Shown here piece after piece: positions 22,252 to 29,156 of a stretch of 29,281 nucleotides of DNA; within the stretch, counting starts at the first letter, position 1, and every line of letters starts with the position of its first letter. The notes beneath the pieces are model-generated. The model was not told where the DNA came from and did not search any database. It worked only from the letters and a program-made list of their open reading frames with translations. The stretch spans positions 1 through 29,281 of the forward strand of contig CAKQWM010000015.1 of NCBI GenBank assembly GCA_934278995.1, written 5' to 3'. The position numbers and the translations under genes were made by a program. The stretch comes from an uncultured Clostridia bacterium (lineage in GTDB: Bacteria; Bacillota; Clostridia; Christensenellales; Borkfalkiaceae).

Positions 22252-23739
22252 ATGAAGATTTCAAAATTATTGGCTTTAACGTTAACTTTTACAATTATCT
22301 GTTGCTGTTTTTCCGCGTGCGATAATAACGGAAATATGGACGAAACGGTTGTTATGGAGGGTTCTTATTCGCTTTTGTCGGCATCGCAAAGCGGAGAGGA
22401 CGTTACCGGAAACTTCGGAATCTATTCCGTGGAATTCAGCGGTTCCGATATGGACGTTTTTATAACCTATTTAGGAACGCCGGAACGCCGTAAATCGACC
22501 TATAGGGCAACTAAAACGACCGTTTATGAAACTTTTAACGGGCAAAAATATACTTATACCGTTGACGGCGACACTCTTAAAACAAAGTATAAAGACATTG
22601 ATTCGGTCATTGACGTCGTGCTGAAAAAGGAAGAAGATCCCGACACGGCGGATAAGTCGGTTGATTTTGAAAGCGTTTTGTTCGGCGAAAGCATAAAAGA
22701 CGTTAAAAAATTCAATTATTGCCCCGCAATACTCACCGACGTAAACGAAAAAGGGCAGACCGTAATGCATATCTGGTACTGCACCAACAAAGATTCCGGT
22801 ATTATAATGGACCACATCGGTTACAGAACGGGCGTTTTGCAGGAAAACGGAAAATGGCTCTTTTCGGACGAACAAATAGTTCTCGCGCCTTCGCCCGACA
22901 CGTGGGACGGGCGCCATACGTGCGATCCTACCGTAATTAAGGGCGAGTTTAAACTTAACGGCGAAACTTATAATTACCTTATGTCTTATCTCGGGTGTAC
23001 CACGGAAGACTATCAGAAAAACGAAACGGGGCTTGCCGTTGCCAAAAACGTCGGCGGACCGTGGGTAAAGGTTGATAATCTTAACCCCATCGTTCCTTGG
23101 TACGACGACGGCGACGAAGCGGTAGAACAACAAAAATACGAAAGTTGGCAAGGCACTTCAAAAATTTACTGGGGTACGGGCATGCCGTCTTTGATAAGCG
23201 TTGACGGTAAAGGCGAAGTCTTGTTGTTTTATTCTTCAACTTTGCGCGGAACGGGCGTAAGAAGGCTCGATTTATCAGACCTTAACAATCCGAAAAATGT
23301 TTACGTTCAAAGCGTAACCTATAACGGAGCGCGTAATTCGCAAGGCATTGCCTGTCATCCCGGCATAGCCGATTTTGCTTACGATAAAATCGCAAAACGT
23401 TTATACGTTACGGCTGTTACGAATGAAAAACGCCCGCCCGACGTTACTAAAACCCTCGTAAGTTCTCACAGCGTTCTGATGTACGTAGATAACGTGGAGG
23501 ATATGAACGCCGCTTGCGACCTTATTTTAAACGGCGGTTACAAGTGGAAAATCGTGGGCTACGTAGGTCCCGAGGAAACGGGCTGGAATCGAAATCATAA
23601 CCCCGGGCTTGTCAAAACCGACGGAGGATATATTCCCGACAGTAAAAAAATAGGCGTCGTGGTTTCCACAGGTAACAACGACGGAGCAAACGAAAATATC
23701 TTTACTTATCGATTGTTCGGTCATCTGTTTAACGTATAG
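22252..23739 (+). CDS. Beta-propeller lipoprotein 3, paralogue of lipoprotein 2
   Basis: A 495-residue lipoprotein (lipobox FSAC, Cys23). It repeats the design of its neighbour: a small N-terminal beta domain (EGSYSLLSASQSGEDVTGNF..), then FNYCPAIL...MHIWYCTNKDSG, WDGRHTCDPTVIKGEF, YNYLMSYLGC, GLAVAKNVGGPWVKV, WGTGMPSLISVDGKGEVLLFYS, IADFAYDKIAKRLYV, WNRNHNPGLVKTDGGY. The ATG at 22252 is chosen because AGGTG overlaps the stop of the previous gene and because the signal peptide begins there. An in-frame ATG 63 bp upstream lies inside the preceding gene. Role is probably outside-surface recognition or cleavage of the locus substrate. Confidence 0.72.
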   Translation: MKISKLLALTLTFTIICCCFSACDNNGNMDETVVMEGSYSLLSASQSGEDVTGNFGIYSVEFSGSDMDVFITYLGTPERRKSTYRATKTTVYETFNGQKYTYTVDGDTLKTKYKDIDSVIDVVLKKEEDPDTADKSVDFESVLFGESIKDVKKFNYCPAILTDVNEKGQTVMHIWYCTNKDSGIIMDHIGYRTGVLQENGKWLFSDEQIVLAPSPDTWDGRHTCDPTVIKGEFKLNGETYNYLMSYLGCTTEDYQKNETGLAVAKNVGGPWVKVDNLNPIVPWYDDGDEAVEQQKYESWQGTSKIYWGTGMPSLISVDGKGEVLLFYSSTLRGTGVRRLDLSDLNNPKNVYVQSVTYNGARNSQGIACHPGIADFAYDKIAKRLYVTAVTNEKRPPDVTKTLVSSHSVLMYVDNVEDMNAACDLILNGGYKWKIVGYVGPEETGWNRNHNPGLVKTDGGYIPDSKKIGVVVSTGNNDGANENIFTYRLFGHLFNV

Positions 23740-23789
23740 CCAAAAAGTATAACTTTGTAAAATAATTTTATATTTTATCGAAAAATATA

Positions 23790-23818
23790 TTGACAAAAAG
23801 TCTAAAATATAATATACT
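23790..23818 (+). promoter_or_regulatory. Sigma-A promoter of the candidate small RNA
   Basis: TTGACA, 17-bp spacer, TATACT. The predicted start is near 23825. No coding frame follows. Confidence 0.75.
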
Positions 23819-23824
23819 ATACAC

Positions 23825-23998
23825 GTAAGGTCAATTCCGCCGTATAAGTAAAATCAAGCGCTTGCTTTTTGGTTTGACTATGCGGTTTACCTTGCAGATA
23901 AAACGACCATCCGCTAATAATTTTTTCTATTAGCAATCTCCCCCTTCATTATTTTATCGGTTGCCCCGCACGGAAACGCGCGGGGTAGCTGATTTTTT
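23825..23998 (+). ncRNA. Candidate free-standing small RNA (~174 nt)
   Basis: A transcript from the preceding promoter would fold into three stems. The first is GUAAGGU with ACCUUGC, enclosing CCGC/GCGG and an AAGC-GCUU-GCUU hairpin. The second is GCUAAUA with UAUUAGC around a U-rich loop (23913-23934). The third is CCCCGC..CG-GAAA-CG..GCGGGG, a GNRA-capped terminator followed by T6. No open frame with a ribosome site is present. It lies between the propeller operon and a convergent HTH gene, so it is not a leader of a downstream gene. It matches no RNA family I recognise. Confidence 0.5.
23960..23998 (+). terminator. GNRA-capped intrinsic terminator
   Basis: GUUG-CCCCGC-A-CG-GAAA-CG-C-GCGGGG-UAGC followed by TGATTTTTT. 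It ends the candidate small RNA and is also the first terminator after the propeller operon. Confidence 0.75.
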
Positions 23999-24000
23999 AC

Positions 24001-24340
24001 GGAGTTTTTCTATAACGACTCAGACGGTTTGTTAAAAGTTTGCAATAAGTTCAGACGAAAGTAATAGGTTTGGACGAAAGTAATAAGATTCAGTTGAAAA
24101 AGTTCACCGTGTGTAATCGCGTTGAAAATTACCGCAAAGTTGATTTTCTTTTACCCGTAAAATAGAAGAAAATAAAGATATAAATTAAAATTTAATAATC
24201 AGATAACGCTATATTCGTTTGCGGTTACGTTTGGTTTCTATGCCGAATTTAATATAATCGTCCGCTCAATAACTAACAAACCCTGTTTAGCAACTAATTA
24301 CTCTGCTTAATAACTAACAAACAACGAATACTTTAATAAA
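24001..24340. other. AT-rich intergenic DNA with short direct repeats
   Basis: No gene is supported. GACGAAAGTAATA occurs twice 20 bp apart near 24055-24090, and AATAACTAACAAAC occurs twice near 24269 and 24310. These look like slippage or remnant repeats. Confidence 0.5.
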
Positions 24341-24568
24341 AAAATCCTCCGCTTTTTCAAGCGGGGGATTTTTATAAAAGTCGGTCTATAAGCCCGTAAT
24401 CGAGAGTTTTTAAGTTGTTTTATTTCAATTTTTTCAAAAAATCGACTGCAAAACTTTTATTTTCGTCGGTAAGAGAGTTGAACAAATCGAGGACGGATTT
24501 ATCTTCTTCGTTATAACTTTTACCGAGATAGAAAAAATCCTGCGCCGTTATGCCGAAAACATCGAACA
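24341..24568. repeat. Direct repeat, copy A: terminator plus 3' half of the HTH gene
   Basis: About 228 bp that recur almost unchanged at 25410-25639. It contains a terminator (AAAATCCTCCGCTT pairing with AAGCGGGGGATTTT) and then the C-terminal codons of the HTH protein on the minus strand. The 45-bp part from 24359 to 24403 also recurs at 26846-26890. Confidence 0.9.
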
Positions 24569-24734
24569 ACTCTAAAAGAGTAGATACTTTCAGTTCGACT
24601 TGCTTGTTTTCTATTCTCGTAAGATACAGTTCGCCCTTGTTGAGCCTGAAACTCGTTTCCCGCGCGCTTAAATTTGCCTTGTTTCGGAAGTATCCGATTC
24701 TTGCTATTACTTCGTCGTAATTAAGTCTGTTCAT
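24420..24734 (-). CDS. Small XRE-type HTH regulator
   Basis: A 104-residue protein with an HTH of XRE/Cro type in residues ~7-65: IARIGYFRNKANLSARETSFRLN then GELYLTRIENKQVELKVSTLLELFDVFGI. The C-terminal ~40 residues are helical (VLDLFNSLTDENKSFAVDFLKKLK). The start at 24734 is preceded by AGGTGG at good spacing; a longer frame to 24821 lacks a ribosome site and runs through the promoter region. It is divergent from the second SLOG gene. Palindromic AATCA/TGATT sites in between suit autoregulation and control of the SLOG gene. A terminator follows 15-80 bp after its stop. Confidence 0.8.
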   Translation of the reverse strand: MNRLNYDEVIARIGYFRNKANLSARETSFRLNKGELYLTRIENKQVELKVSTLLELFDVFGITAQDFFYLGKSYNEEDKSVLDLFNSLTDENKSFAVDFLKKLK

Positions 24735-24811
24735 AATAATCCACCTACTAATATTGTAACCCATACGTATGTAAACCATGATTACATAATTTGATAGTAA
24801 TATTATAAAAA

Positions 24812-24838
24812 TGATTAACAATCAATCACATAATGATT
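24812..24838. promoter_or_regulatory. Candidate operator of the HTH regulator
   Basis: TGATT-AAC-AATCA (24812-24824) is followed by AATCA-CATAA-TGATT (24824-24838), two overlapping inverted repeats of the same half-site. The second overlaps the -35 box of the SLOG promoter. Binding by the neighbouring HTH protein is inference. Confidence 0.45.
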
Positions 24839-24865
24839 GACAACGGCTTGTTGGTATCATATAAT
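24837..24865 (+). promoter_or_regulatory. Perfect consensus promoter of SLOG gene 2
   Basis: TTGACA, 17-bp spacer, TATAAT: both boxes and spacing are exact. The -10 ends 6 bp before the ATG at 24872, so the transcript would begin at or next to the start codon. Confidence 0.85.
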
Positions 24866-24871
24866 AGTATT

Positions 24872-25324
24872 ATGGGAAGAATTGTAACTTTCATAGGACA
24901 CAGGTTAATAAACGAAAATTATGTTTTACCGAAACTAAAATCTGCGATAGAAATCGAAATAAACGACGGCGTAACCGACTTTATTTTAGGTTTTCACGGA
25001 CAATTTGACAGTCTTGTTTTAAAAATTTTGCTTAAAAAAAAGAAAATCGACAATAAAATATCTATCGATTTAGTGTTTCCCGATTTAAATTCGGCAAATG
25101 CGTTCATGAAAATTTATCCCGACACCTTTAAATTAGTAACGTCGGTAATATACGATACCGAACTGATACATTATAAAAGACGAATAAATTATTCCAACAA
25201 GTCAATGATAGACGATTCGGATAAACTTATATGTTACGTCGATAAAGAAGTTGATTTAAGCGGCGCGAAAACAGCGCTTGTTTATGCCGAAAAAAAAGGA
25301 AAAGAAATAATAAATTTATATTGA
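24872..25324 (+). CDS. SLOG-family protein 2, probably from a leaderless mRNA
   Basis: A 150-residue paralogue of the protein at 1702-2247. It keeps GRIVTFIGHR, the FILGFHGQFDSLVLK block, and KSMIDDSDKLICYVD...SGAKTALVYAEKKGKEIINLY. It is shorter because it lacks the ~30-residue tail of the other copy. The start is set at 24872 rather than at an in-frame ATG at 24833, because that earlier codon lies inside the promoter. No ribosome site precedes the chosen ATG, consistent with leaderless translation. SLOG domains are thought to sense or process nucleotide-like ligands; the role here is unknown. A divergent HTH gene is its likely regulator. Confidence 0.8.
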   Translation: MGRIVTFIGHRLINENYVLPKLKSAIEIEINDGVTDFILGFHGQFDSLVLKILLKKKKIDNKISIDLVFPDLNSANAFMKIYPDTFKLVTSVIYDTELIHYKRRINYSNKSMIDDSDKLICYVDKEVDLSGAKTALVYAEKKGKEIINLY

Positions 25325-25409
25325 TCGATCACAGTCAAACGATATAATCATAAAATCAACGCGTAATAACAAATAACTGCAATTAAGTGCAGAAATTTAG
25401 CGTATTATA

Positions 25410-25639
25410 AAAATCCTCCGCTTTTTCAAGCGGGGGATTTTTATAAAAGTCGGTCTATAAGCCCGTAATCGAGAGGTTTTTAAGTTGTTTTATTTCAATT
25501 TTTTCAAAAAATCGATTGCAAAATTCTTATTTTCGTCGGTAAGTGAGTTGAACAAATTGAGGACGGATTTATCTTCTTAGTTATAACTTTTACCGAGATA
25601 GAAAAAAATCTTGCGCCGTTATGCCGAAAACATCGAACG
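25410..25639. repeat. Direct repeat, copy B: duplicated terminator and broken HTH gene end
   Basis: About 230 bp that match copy A, with the terminator AAAATCCTCCGCTT/AAGCGGGGGATTTT intact. It differs by scattered substitutions, one nonsense change and small insertions. The match ends abruptly inside the HTH coding region. Confidence 0.9.
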
Positions 25640-25664
25640 ACCTTAAACTTTTGATTTTTCGCAT
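25490..25664 (-). pseudogene. HTH gene fragment fused to another gene's start
   Basis: Read leftward, GGAGG and an ATG at 25664 open MRKIKSLRSF, which runs in frame into DVFGITAQDFF of the HTH C-terminus. An extra A then shifts the frame and stops it after ~24 codons. In the old HTH frame a GAA to TAA change gives a second stop, while the end (FAIDFLKKLK) is still readable. The head of the fusion probably belonged to a gene downstream of the lipoprotein at 25680. Confidence 0.75.
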
Positions 25665-25679
25665 ATTTTACCTCCATCA

Positions 25680-26195
25680 TTATTCAAAGTTCACTTCATT
25701 TATTCCTACTTTATTCATTTTTATAACAAAACACCTTTGATAGGGCATAGTTGCATCGTCAACATTTTTGCGTTCCAACTCTGTTTTCACGGTTAAAATT
25801 TCATCATTAACCTCTATTTTCTTCAATTTATACTCTCTTGTTGGATTCACATCAGAAAAAATATATAGTATTACCATTTCCTTTTCAAAATCAATATACA
25901 ATTGAGAATTAGAAAAAATCCTATTATAACTTTCCTCATCTTTTATAATGAATACCCTTGACGATGGCGCGGTTGTATCATAAATATACTTATCGCTTGG
26001 ATCGCTTTCCCCGTATATATAATTTTCGTTAAGATAATATGCTTTTACTCTATTATTTTTTAAAAATGTTTCATCTATCAATTCGTTCGCATTGCTATAT
26101 AAAACGGCATTATATTTGTTATTCAAACACCCCGTCAATAAACCAAAAATTATGATTAACACCAACCCTAATGATAAAAATTTTGATTTTGTCAT
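25680..26195 (-). CDS. Small lipoprotein, possibly PrcB-like
   Basis: A 171-residue lipoprotein with lipobox LLTGC (Cys23), preceded by AAGGAGG. The C-terminal half, with a VFIIKDEESYNRIF segment, EKEMVILYIFSDVNPTREYKLKKIEV and a closing PYQRCFVIKMNK, has the strand order of the PrcB/protease-inhibitor-like domain found in small secreted proteins; this is a tentative match. Base use is clearly more AT-rich than in the neighbouring metabolic operon, which suggests transfer. It lies behind a gene remnant (26207-26416) and before the HTH pseudogene, in a disturbed region. Confidence 0.7.
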   Translation of the reverse strand: MTKSKFLSLGLVLIIIFGLLTGCLNNKYNAVLYSNANELIDETFLKNNRVKAYYLNENYIYGESDPSDKYIYDTTAPSSRVFIIKDEESYNRIFSNSQLYIDFEKEMVILYIFSDVNPTREYKLKKIEVNDEILTVKTELERKNVDDATMPYQRCFVIKMNKVGINEVNFE

Positions 26196-26206
26196 TTATA
26201 ACCTCC

Positions 26207-26416
26207 TTAAACGCTCTGAATTACAAACCCTAAAACAGTCCATTTATCTATCCTCCCACCATTGATATAAGATGATTTTACTCCGCGTGCAAGCATGATA
26301 TCAGCGCTTTTTATTACCCCGAATGTTGATAAGTTGAATGAAATTTTGTACGATTCGTCTCTGCTACATGTTTCGCCGTAACTTTCGTTACGATTCCGTA
26401 TTGTTTCCCGATTCAA
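26207..26416 (-). pseudogene. Probable 3' remnant of a gene upstream of the lipoprotein
   Basis: An open frame of 69 codons that can only start at TTG and has no ribosome site. The end (SYINGGRIDKWTVLGFVIQSV) reads like real protein, and the stop codon overlaps the AAGGAGG of the lipoprotein gene, as in an operon. No family recognised. A truncated gene is more likely than an intact small one. Confidence 0.4.
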
Positions 26417-26472
26417 CTTTGTTTTTTAACGTAGATCTTAGTAATCAATAACTGAAAGTCGGAAAACAACAA

Positions 26473-26506
26473 AAAAGCGCAAGGAAAAAGTTTTCACTGC
26501 GCTTTT
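26473..26506. terminator. Bidirectional terminator after the 27-codon gene
   Basis: AAAAGCGCA pairs with TGCGCTTTT (9 bp). T tracts lie on the outer side in both directions. It overlaps the last codons of the small leftward gene. Confidence 0.7.
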
Positions 26507-26588
26507 AATCTAAACATAATTCATAGGCGGTTACCTCCCGTCGAGAGTTTTTGGTACTAATAATCTGTTGGTTTTTGTTCTGCTTCAT
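26505..26588 (-). CDS. 27-residue peptide gene with own promoter and terminator
   Basis: Leftward ATG preceded by GAGGTA. The peptide starts MKQNKNQQII and ends RREVTAYELCLD; it is hydrophilic and basic in the middle. A second ATG (MNYV) with GGGAGG lies inside it in another frame. A consensus promoter starts ~45 nt upstream, and the stop lies in the arm of a terminator. It could be a real small protein, a leader peptide controlling the remnant-lipoprotein unit, or a vestige of a mobile element. Confidence 0.4.
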   Translation of the reverse strand: MKQNKNQQIISTKNSRREVTAYELCLD

Positions 26589-26637
26589 TACCTCGTTCTT
26601 GATGTTTCAGTATCTCTATACGGATACCATCAAATAA

Positions 26638-26666
26638 ATTGTAGCACAAAAATTTTTATTTTTCAA
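26638..26666 (-). promoter_or_regulatory. Leftward promoter of the small peptide gene
   Basis: On the minus strand TTGAAA, 17-bp spacer, TACAAT. The predicted start is near 26631. Confidence 0.7.
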
Positions 26667-26699
26667 GTTTAAACGCGTTCTGCTACGTAAAATATCTAA

Positions 26700-27006
26700 A
26701 AATTAACTCTTAATTCTGTTTTGAAATATTATACCATCAATTTTACGGGTAATTTTATCGCTTATTTTCTATTTAATTTTGACTTGTACATTTCAGCGCT
26801 TCTGCTTTTTGATTTTGTTCTCCTGATCGAAGGCAAATCTTTTTTAAGCGGGGGATTTTTATAAAAGTCGGTCTATAAGCCCGTAATCGATAAAAGTATA
26901 GTATAATGATATGATTTTTTAGCGACTAATTTCTAAAAAGCCGGAAACGATCGGGGCGTTAATTGAACTTTCGTCCGGCGATAAACTTTCCGCAAAAATA
27001 ATAAAA
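26700..27006. other. Intergenic stretch downstream of mnmA
   Basis: No intact gene. It holds copy C of the 45-bp repeat and, next to the mnmA stop, a leftward open run of ~38 codons in another frame (FAESLSPDESSINAPIVSG...) without a start or ribosome site. That run may be a remnant or chance. Confidence 0.5.
26846..26890. repeat. Third copy of the 45-bp repeat core
   Basis: Exactly the same 45 bp as at 24359-24403 and 25428-25472: AAGCGGGGGATTTTTATAAA at the left end and GTCTATAAGCCCGTAATCGA at the right. The left arm of the terminator is missing here. In the leftward direction all three copies read DYGLIDRLL then stop. Confidence 0.9.
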
Positions 27007-28077
27007 CTAAATAATCGTTCCGCCACCTACCACGATATCGCCGTCGTAAAAAACAACGGCTTGTCCTTTTGTTACGGCGCGCTGGGGGACGTCGAAAACC
27101 ACTTTCAAATTGTTTTCGTCAATCTGCGTAACGGTTGCGGGCTGTTCCGTCTGCCTGTAACGAATTTTTGCTTTTACTCTTAGCGGTTCGTCTATTTTTG
27201 CGACCGAAATAAGATTTACGTCGGTGGCGTAAAGCGTATCACGATACAGTTCGGCTTCTTTTGCAAGGGTAACCGTGTTATCGTGAGGGTTTACGCATTT
27301 TACGTACATAGGCTCGAAAAAAGAAAGTCCCAAACCCTTTCTTTGCCCCACGGTATAGCGTATTATGCCGTTATGTTTTCCTAAAACGTTGCCGTTTACG
27401 TCGATAAAATTACCGCTCGTATATTTTTTGCCCGTTCTTTGCTCGATAAATTCGGCGTAAGTCTGATTCTGAACGAAGCACACGTCCTGACTGTCGTGTT
27501 TTTCGGCGTTTATAAACCCGTTTTCTTCGGCGATTTTTCTTACCTCGGGCTTAGTTAATCCGCCGAGGGGAAACAACGTATGTTTAAGTTGGTCTTGCGT
27601 AAGCGAATACAAAACGTAACTTTGGTCCTTGTTTTCGTCAACGGCTTTTTTCAAAAGGTAACGACCTATTTTTTCGTCGTAACAAGTTCTCGCGTAATGT
27701 CCCGTTACCACGTAGTCGTATCCTATTTCTTTAGCCCTTGAATAGAGTTTTTCAAATTTTAAATACCTGTTGCAATCGATGCAAGGGTTAGGCGTCAAAC
27801 CGTTTTCATAAGAGTAAATAAATTTGTTTATTACGGTTTCTTCGAATTTGTCGGTAAAATTCAATACGTAATAAGGTATATCGAGGGTAAAGGCGACGCT
27901 TCTCGCGTCATCGACGTCGCTGAGCGAACAGCAGGCTTTTTCCGAAGAAATGCCTACGTCCTCGTTATCGAAAAGACGCATTGTCGCGCCGATACATTCG
28001 TAACCGTTTTTTTTCATAAGATATGCGGCGACGCTCGAATCCACTCCGCCGCTCATTGCAATAAGCGCTTTTTTCAT
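27007..28077 (-). CDS. mnmA: tRNA-uridine 2-thiolase MnmA
   Basis: A 356-residue enzyme that, with a sulfur carrier and ATP, makes 2-thiouridine at wobble position 34 of tRNAs for Lys, Glu and Gln. It shows the PP-loop SGGVDSS (residues 9-15), the nucleophilic cysteine in NPCIDCNRYLKF and the second cysteine in SQDVCFVQN. The substrate segment TGHYAR and the C-terminal barrel ending AVVFYDGDIVVGGGTII complete the family. Length is typical. It is monocistronic from a perfect consensus promoter that overlaps the cysK promoter. An essential-type housekeeping gene, marking the return to core genome. Confidence 0.95.
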   Translation of the reverse strand: MKKALIAMSGGVDSSVAAYLMKKNGYECIGATMRLFDNEDVGISSEKACCSLSDVDDARSVAFTLDIPYYVLNFTDKFEETVINKFIYSYENGLTPNPCIDCNRYLKFEKLYSRAKEIGYDYVVTGHYARTCYDEKIGRYLLKKAVDENKDQSYVLYSLTQDQLKHTLFPLGGLTKPEVRKIAEENGFINAEKHDSQDVCFVQNQTYAEFIEQRTGKKYTSGNFIDVNGNVLGKHNGIIRYTVGQRKGLGLSFFEPMYVKCVNPHDNTVTLAKEAELYRDTLYATDVNLISVAKIDEPLRVKAKIRYRQTEQPATVTQIDENNLKVVFDVPQRAVTKGQAVVFYDGDIVVGGGTII

Positions 28078-28109
28078 ACCGAACTATTCCTACTAAATTG
28101 CTATGAAAT

Positions 28110-28138
28110 ATTATAAACGACGGTTAATCGTTTGTCAA
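28110..28138 (-). promoter_or_regulatory. Consensus promoter of mnmA
   Basis: On the minus strand TTGACA, 17-bp spacer, TATAAT, an exact sigma-A consensus. Its -35 shares six bases with the -35 of the cysK promoter. Confidence 0.85.
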
Positions 28139-28160
28139 GTTGAAAAATATGGCGTATAAT
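28132..28160 (+). promoter_or_regulatory. Promoter of cysK
   Basis: TTGTCA, 17-bp spacer, TATAAT. Transcription would start near 28167, about 30 nt before the start codon. Confidence 0.8.
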
Positions 28161-28197
28161 AATATAAAAGTAAAAAATTATTTTGTTTAGGAGCGAT

Positions 28198-29136
28198 ATG
28201 AAAGTTTTTAACGATATTACCGAACTTATCGGTAAAACACCGCTTGTGCGATTAAGCAAAAAAGATGAGAAAATCGGCTTATACGCCGATATTTTGGGTA
28301 AAATGGAAAGTTTTAACCCCGGCGGAAGCGTAAAAGACAGAATCGCCGAGGCAATGATAAAAAAGGCTATAAACGACGGAAAAATTAACCGTAATACCGT
28401 TATCGTGGAACCTACCAGCGGTAATACGGGTATCGGTTTAGGGCTTATCGCCGCGTCGAAAGGGTTGAAAATTATAATAGTAATGCCCGATACCATGAGC
28501 GTGGAAAGAAGAAATCTTTTACGTTCATACGGTGCGAAACTCGTGCTTACAGACGGCAAACTCGGTATGGCTGGCGCGATAGAAAAAGCAAACGAAATCG
28601 CTAAAAATACGCCTGATTCCTTTATAACGGGACAGTTTACTAACCCCGAAAACCCCGCCGCGCACTACTTAACTACCGGTCCCGAAATTTACGACGATAC
28701 CGACGGCAAAGTGGATATTTTCGTTGCGGGCGTAGGCACGGGCGGAACCGTGTCGGGCGTAGGCAGATATCTTAAAGAAAAAAATCCGCGCGTAAAAATA
28801 GTCGCCGTAGAACCGGAAGGTTCGCCCGTTTTGTCGAAAGGCGTAAAGGGTAAACACGGTATTCAGGGTATAGGCGCAGGGTTTAAACCCGAAACGCTCG
28901 ATTTATCCGTCGTAGATGAAATTATTACAGTTTCCGACGAGGACGCCTACAAAGCGGGAAGACATCTTGCCCGAAACAAGGGTGTTTTAGTCGGCATTTC
29001 TTCGGGGGCAAGTTACTTTGCGGCTAAAAAATTAGCCGCAAGAAGGGAAAACGAAGACAAACTTATAGTCGCGCTTTTGCCGGATACGGGCGAAAGATAC
29101 CTTTCAACGCCCATGTTTTCCGACGAAAATTTATAA
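28198..29136 (+). CDS. cysK: Cysteine synthase (O-acetylserine sulfhydrylase)
   Basis: A 312-residue PLP enzyme that makes cysteine from O-acetylserine and sulfide. PLP-binding Lys46 lies in SFNPGGSVKDR, the substrate loop TSGNTG is at 73-78, the phosphate-binding GTGGT follows in the VAGVGTGGTVSG segment, and the C-terminal PDTGERYLS closes the cofactor site. The start at 28198 follows AGGAG; an ATG five codons earlier lacks a ribosome site. Length is normal for CysK. It is divergent from mnmA: one gene makes cysteine and the other uses cysteine-derived sulfur for tRNA, a sensible pairing. Confidence 0.95.
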   Translation: MKVFNDITELIGKTPLVRLSKKDEKIGLYADILGKMESFNPGGSVKDRIAEAMIKKAINDGKINRNTVIVEPTSGNTGIGLGLIAASKGLKIIIVMPDTMSVERRNLLRSYGAKLVLTDGKLGMAGAIEKANEIAKNTPDSFITGQFTNPENPAAHYLTTGPEIYDDTDGKVDIFVAGVGTGGTVSGVGRYLKEKNPRVKIVAVEPEGSPVLSKGVKGKHGIQGIGAGFKPETLDLSVVDEIITVSDEDAYKAGRHLARNKGVLVGISSGASYFAAKKLAARRENEDKLIVALLPDTGERYLSTPMFSDENL

Positions 29137-29156
29137 AGAATAAATTAAGAACCTAT

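Noticed and set aside
24734..24821. Longer N-terminus of the HTH protein
   Set aside because: The extra residues are hydrophobic and AT-driven, without a ribosome site, while AGGTGG fits the start at 24734.
24833..24871. Upstream in-frame ATG for SLOG gene 2
   Set aside because: It lies across the -35 box of the perfect promoter and has no ribosome site, so it would not be in the main transcript.
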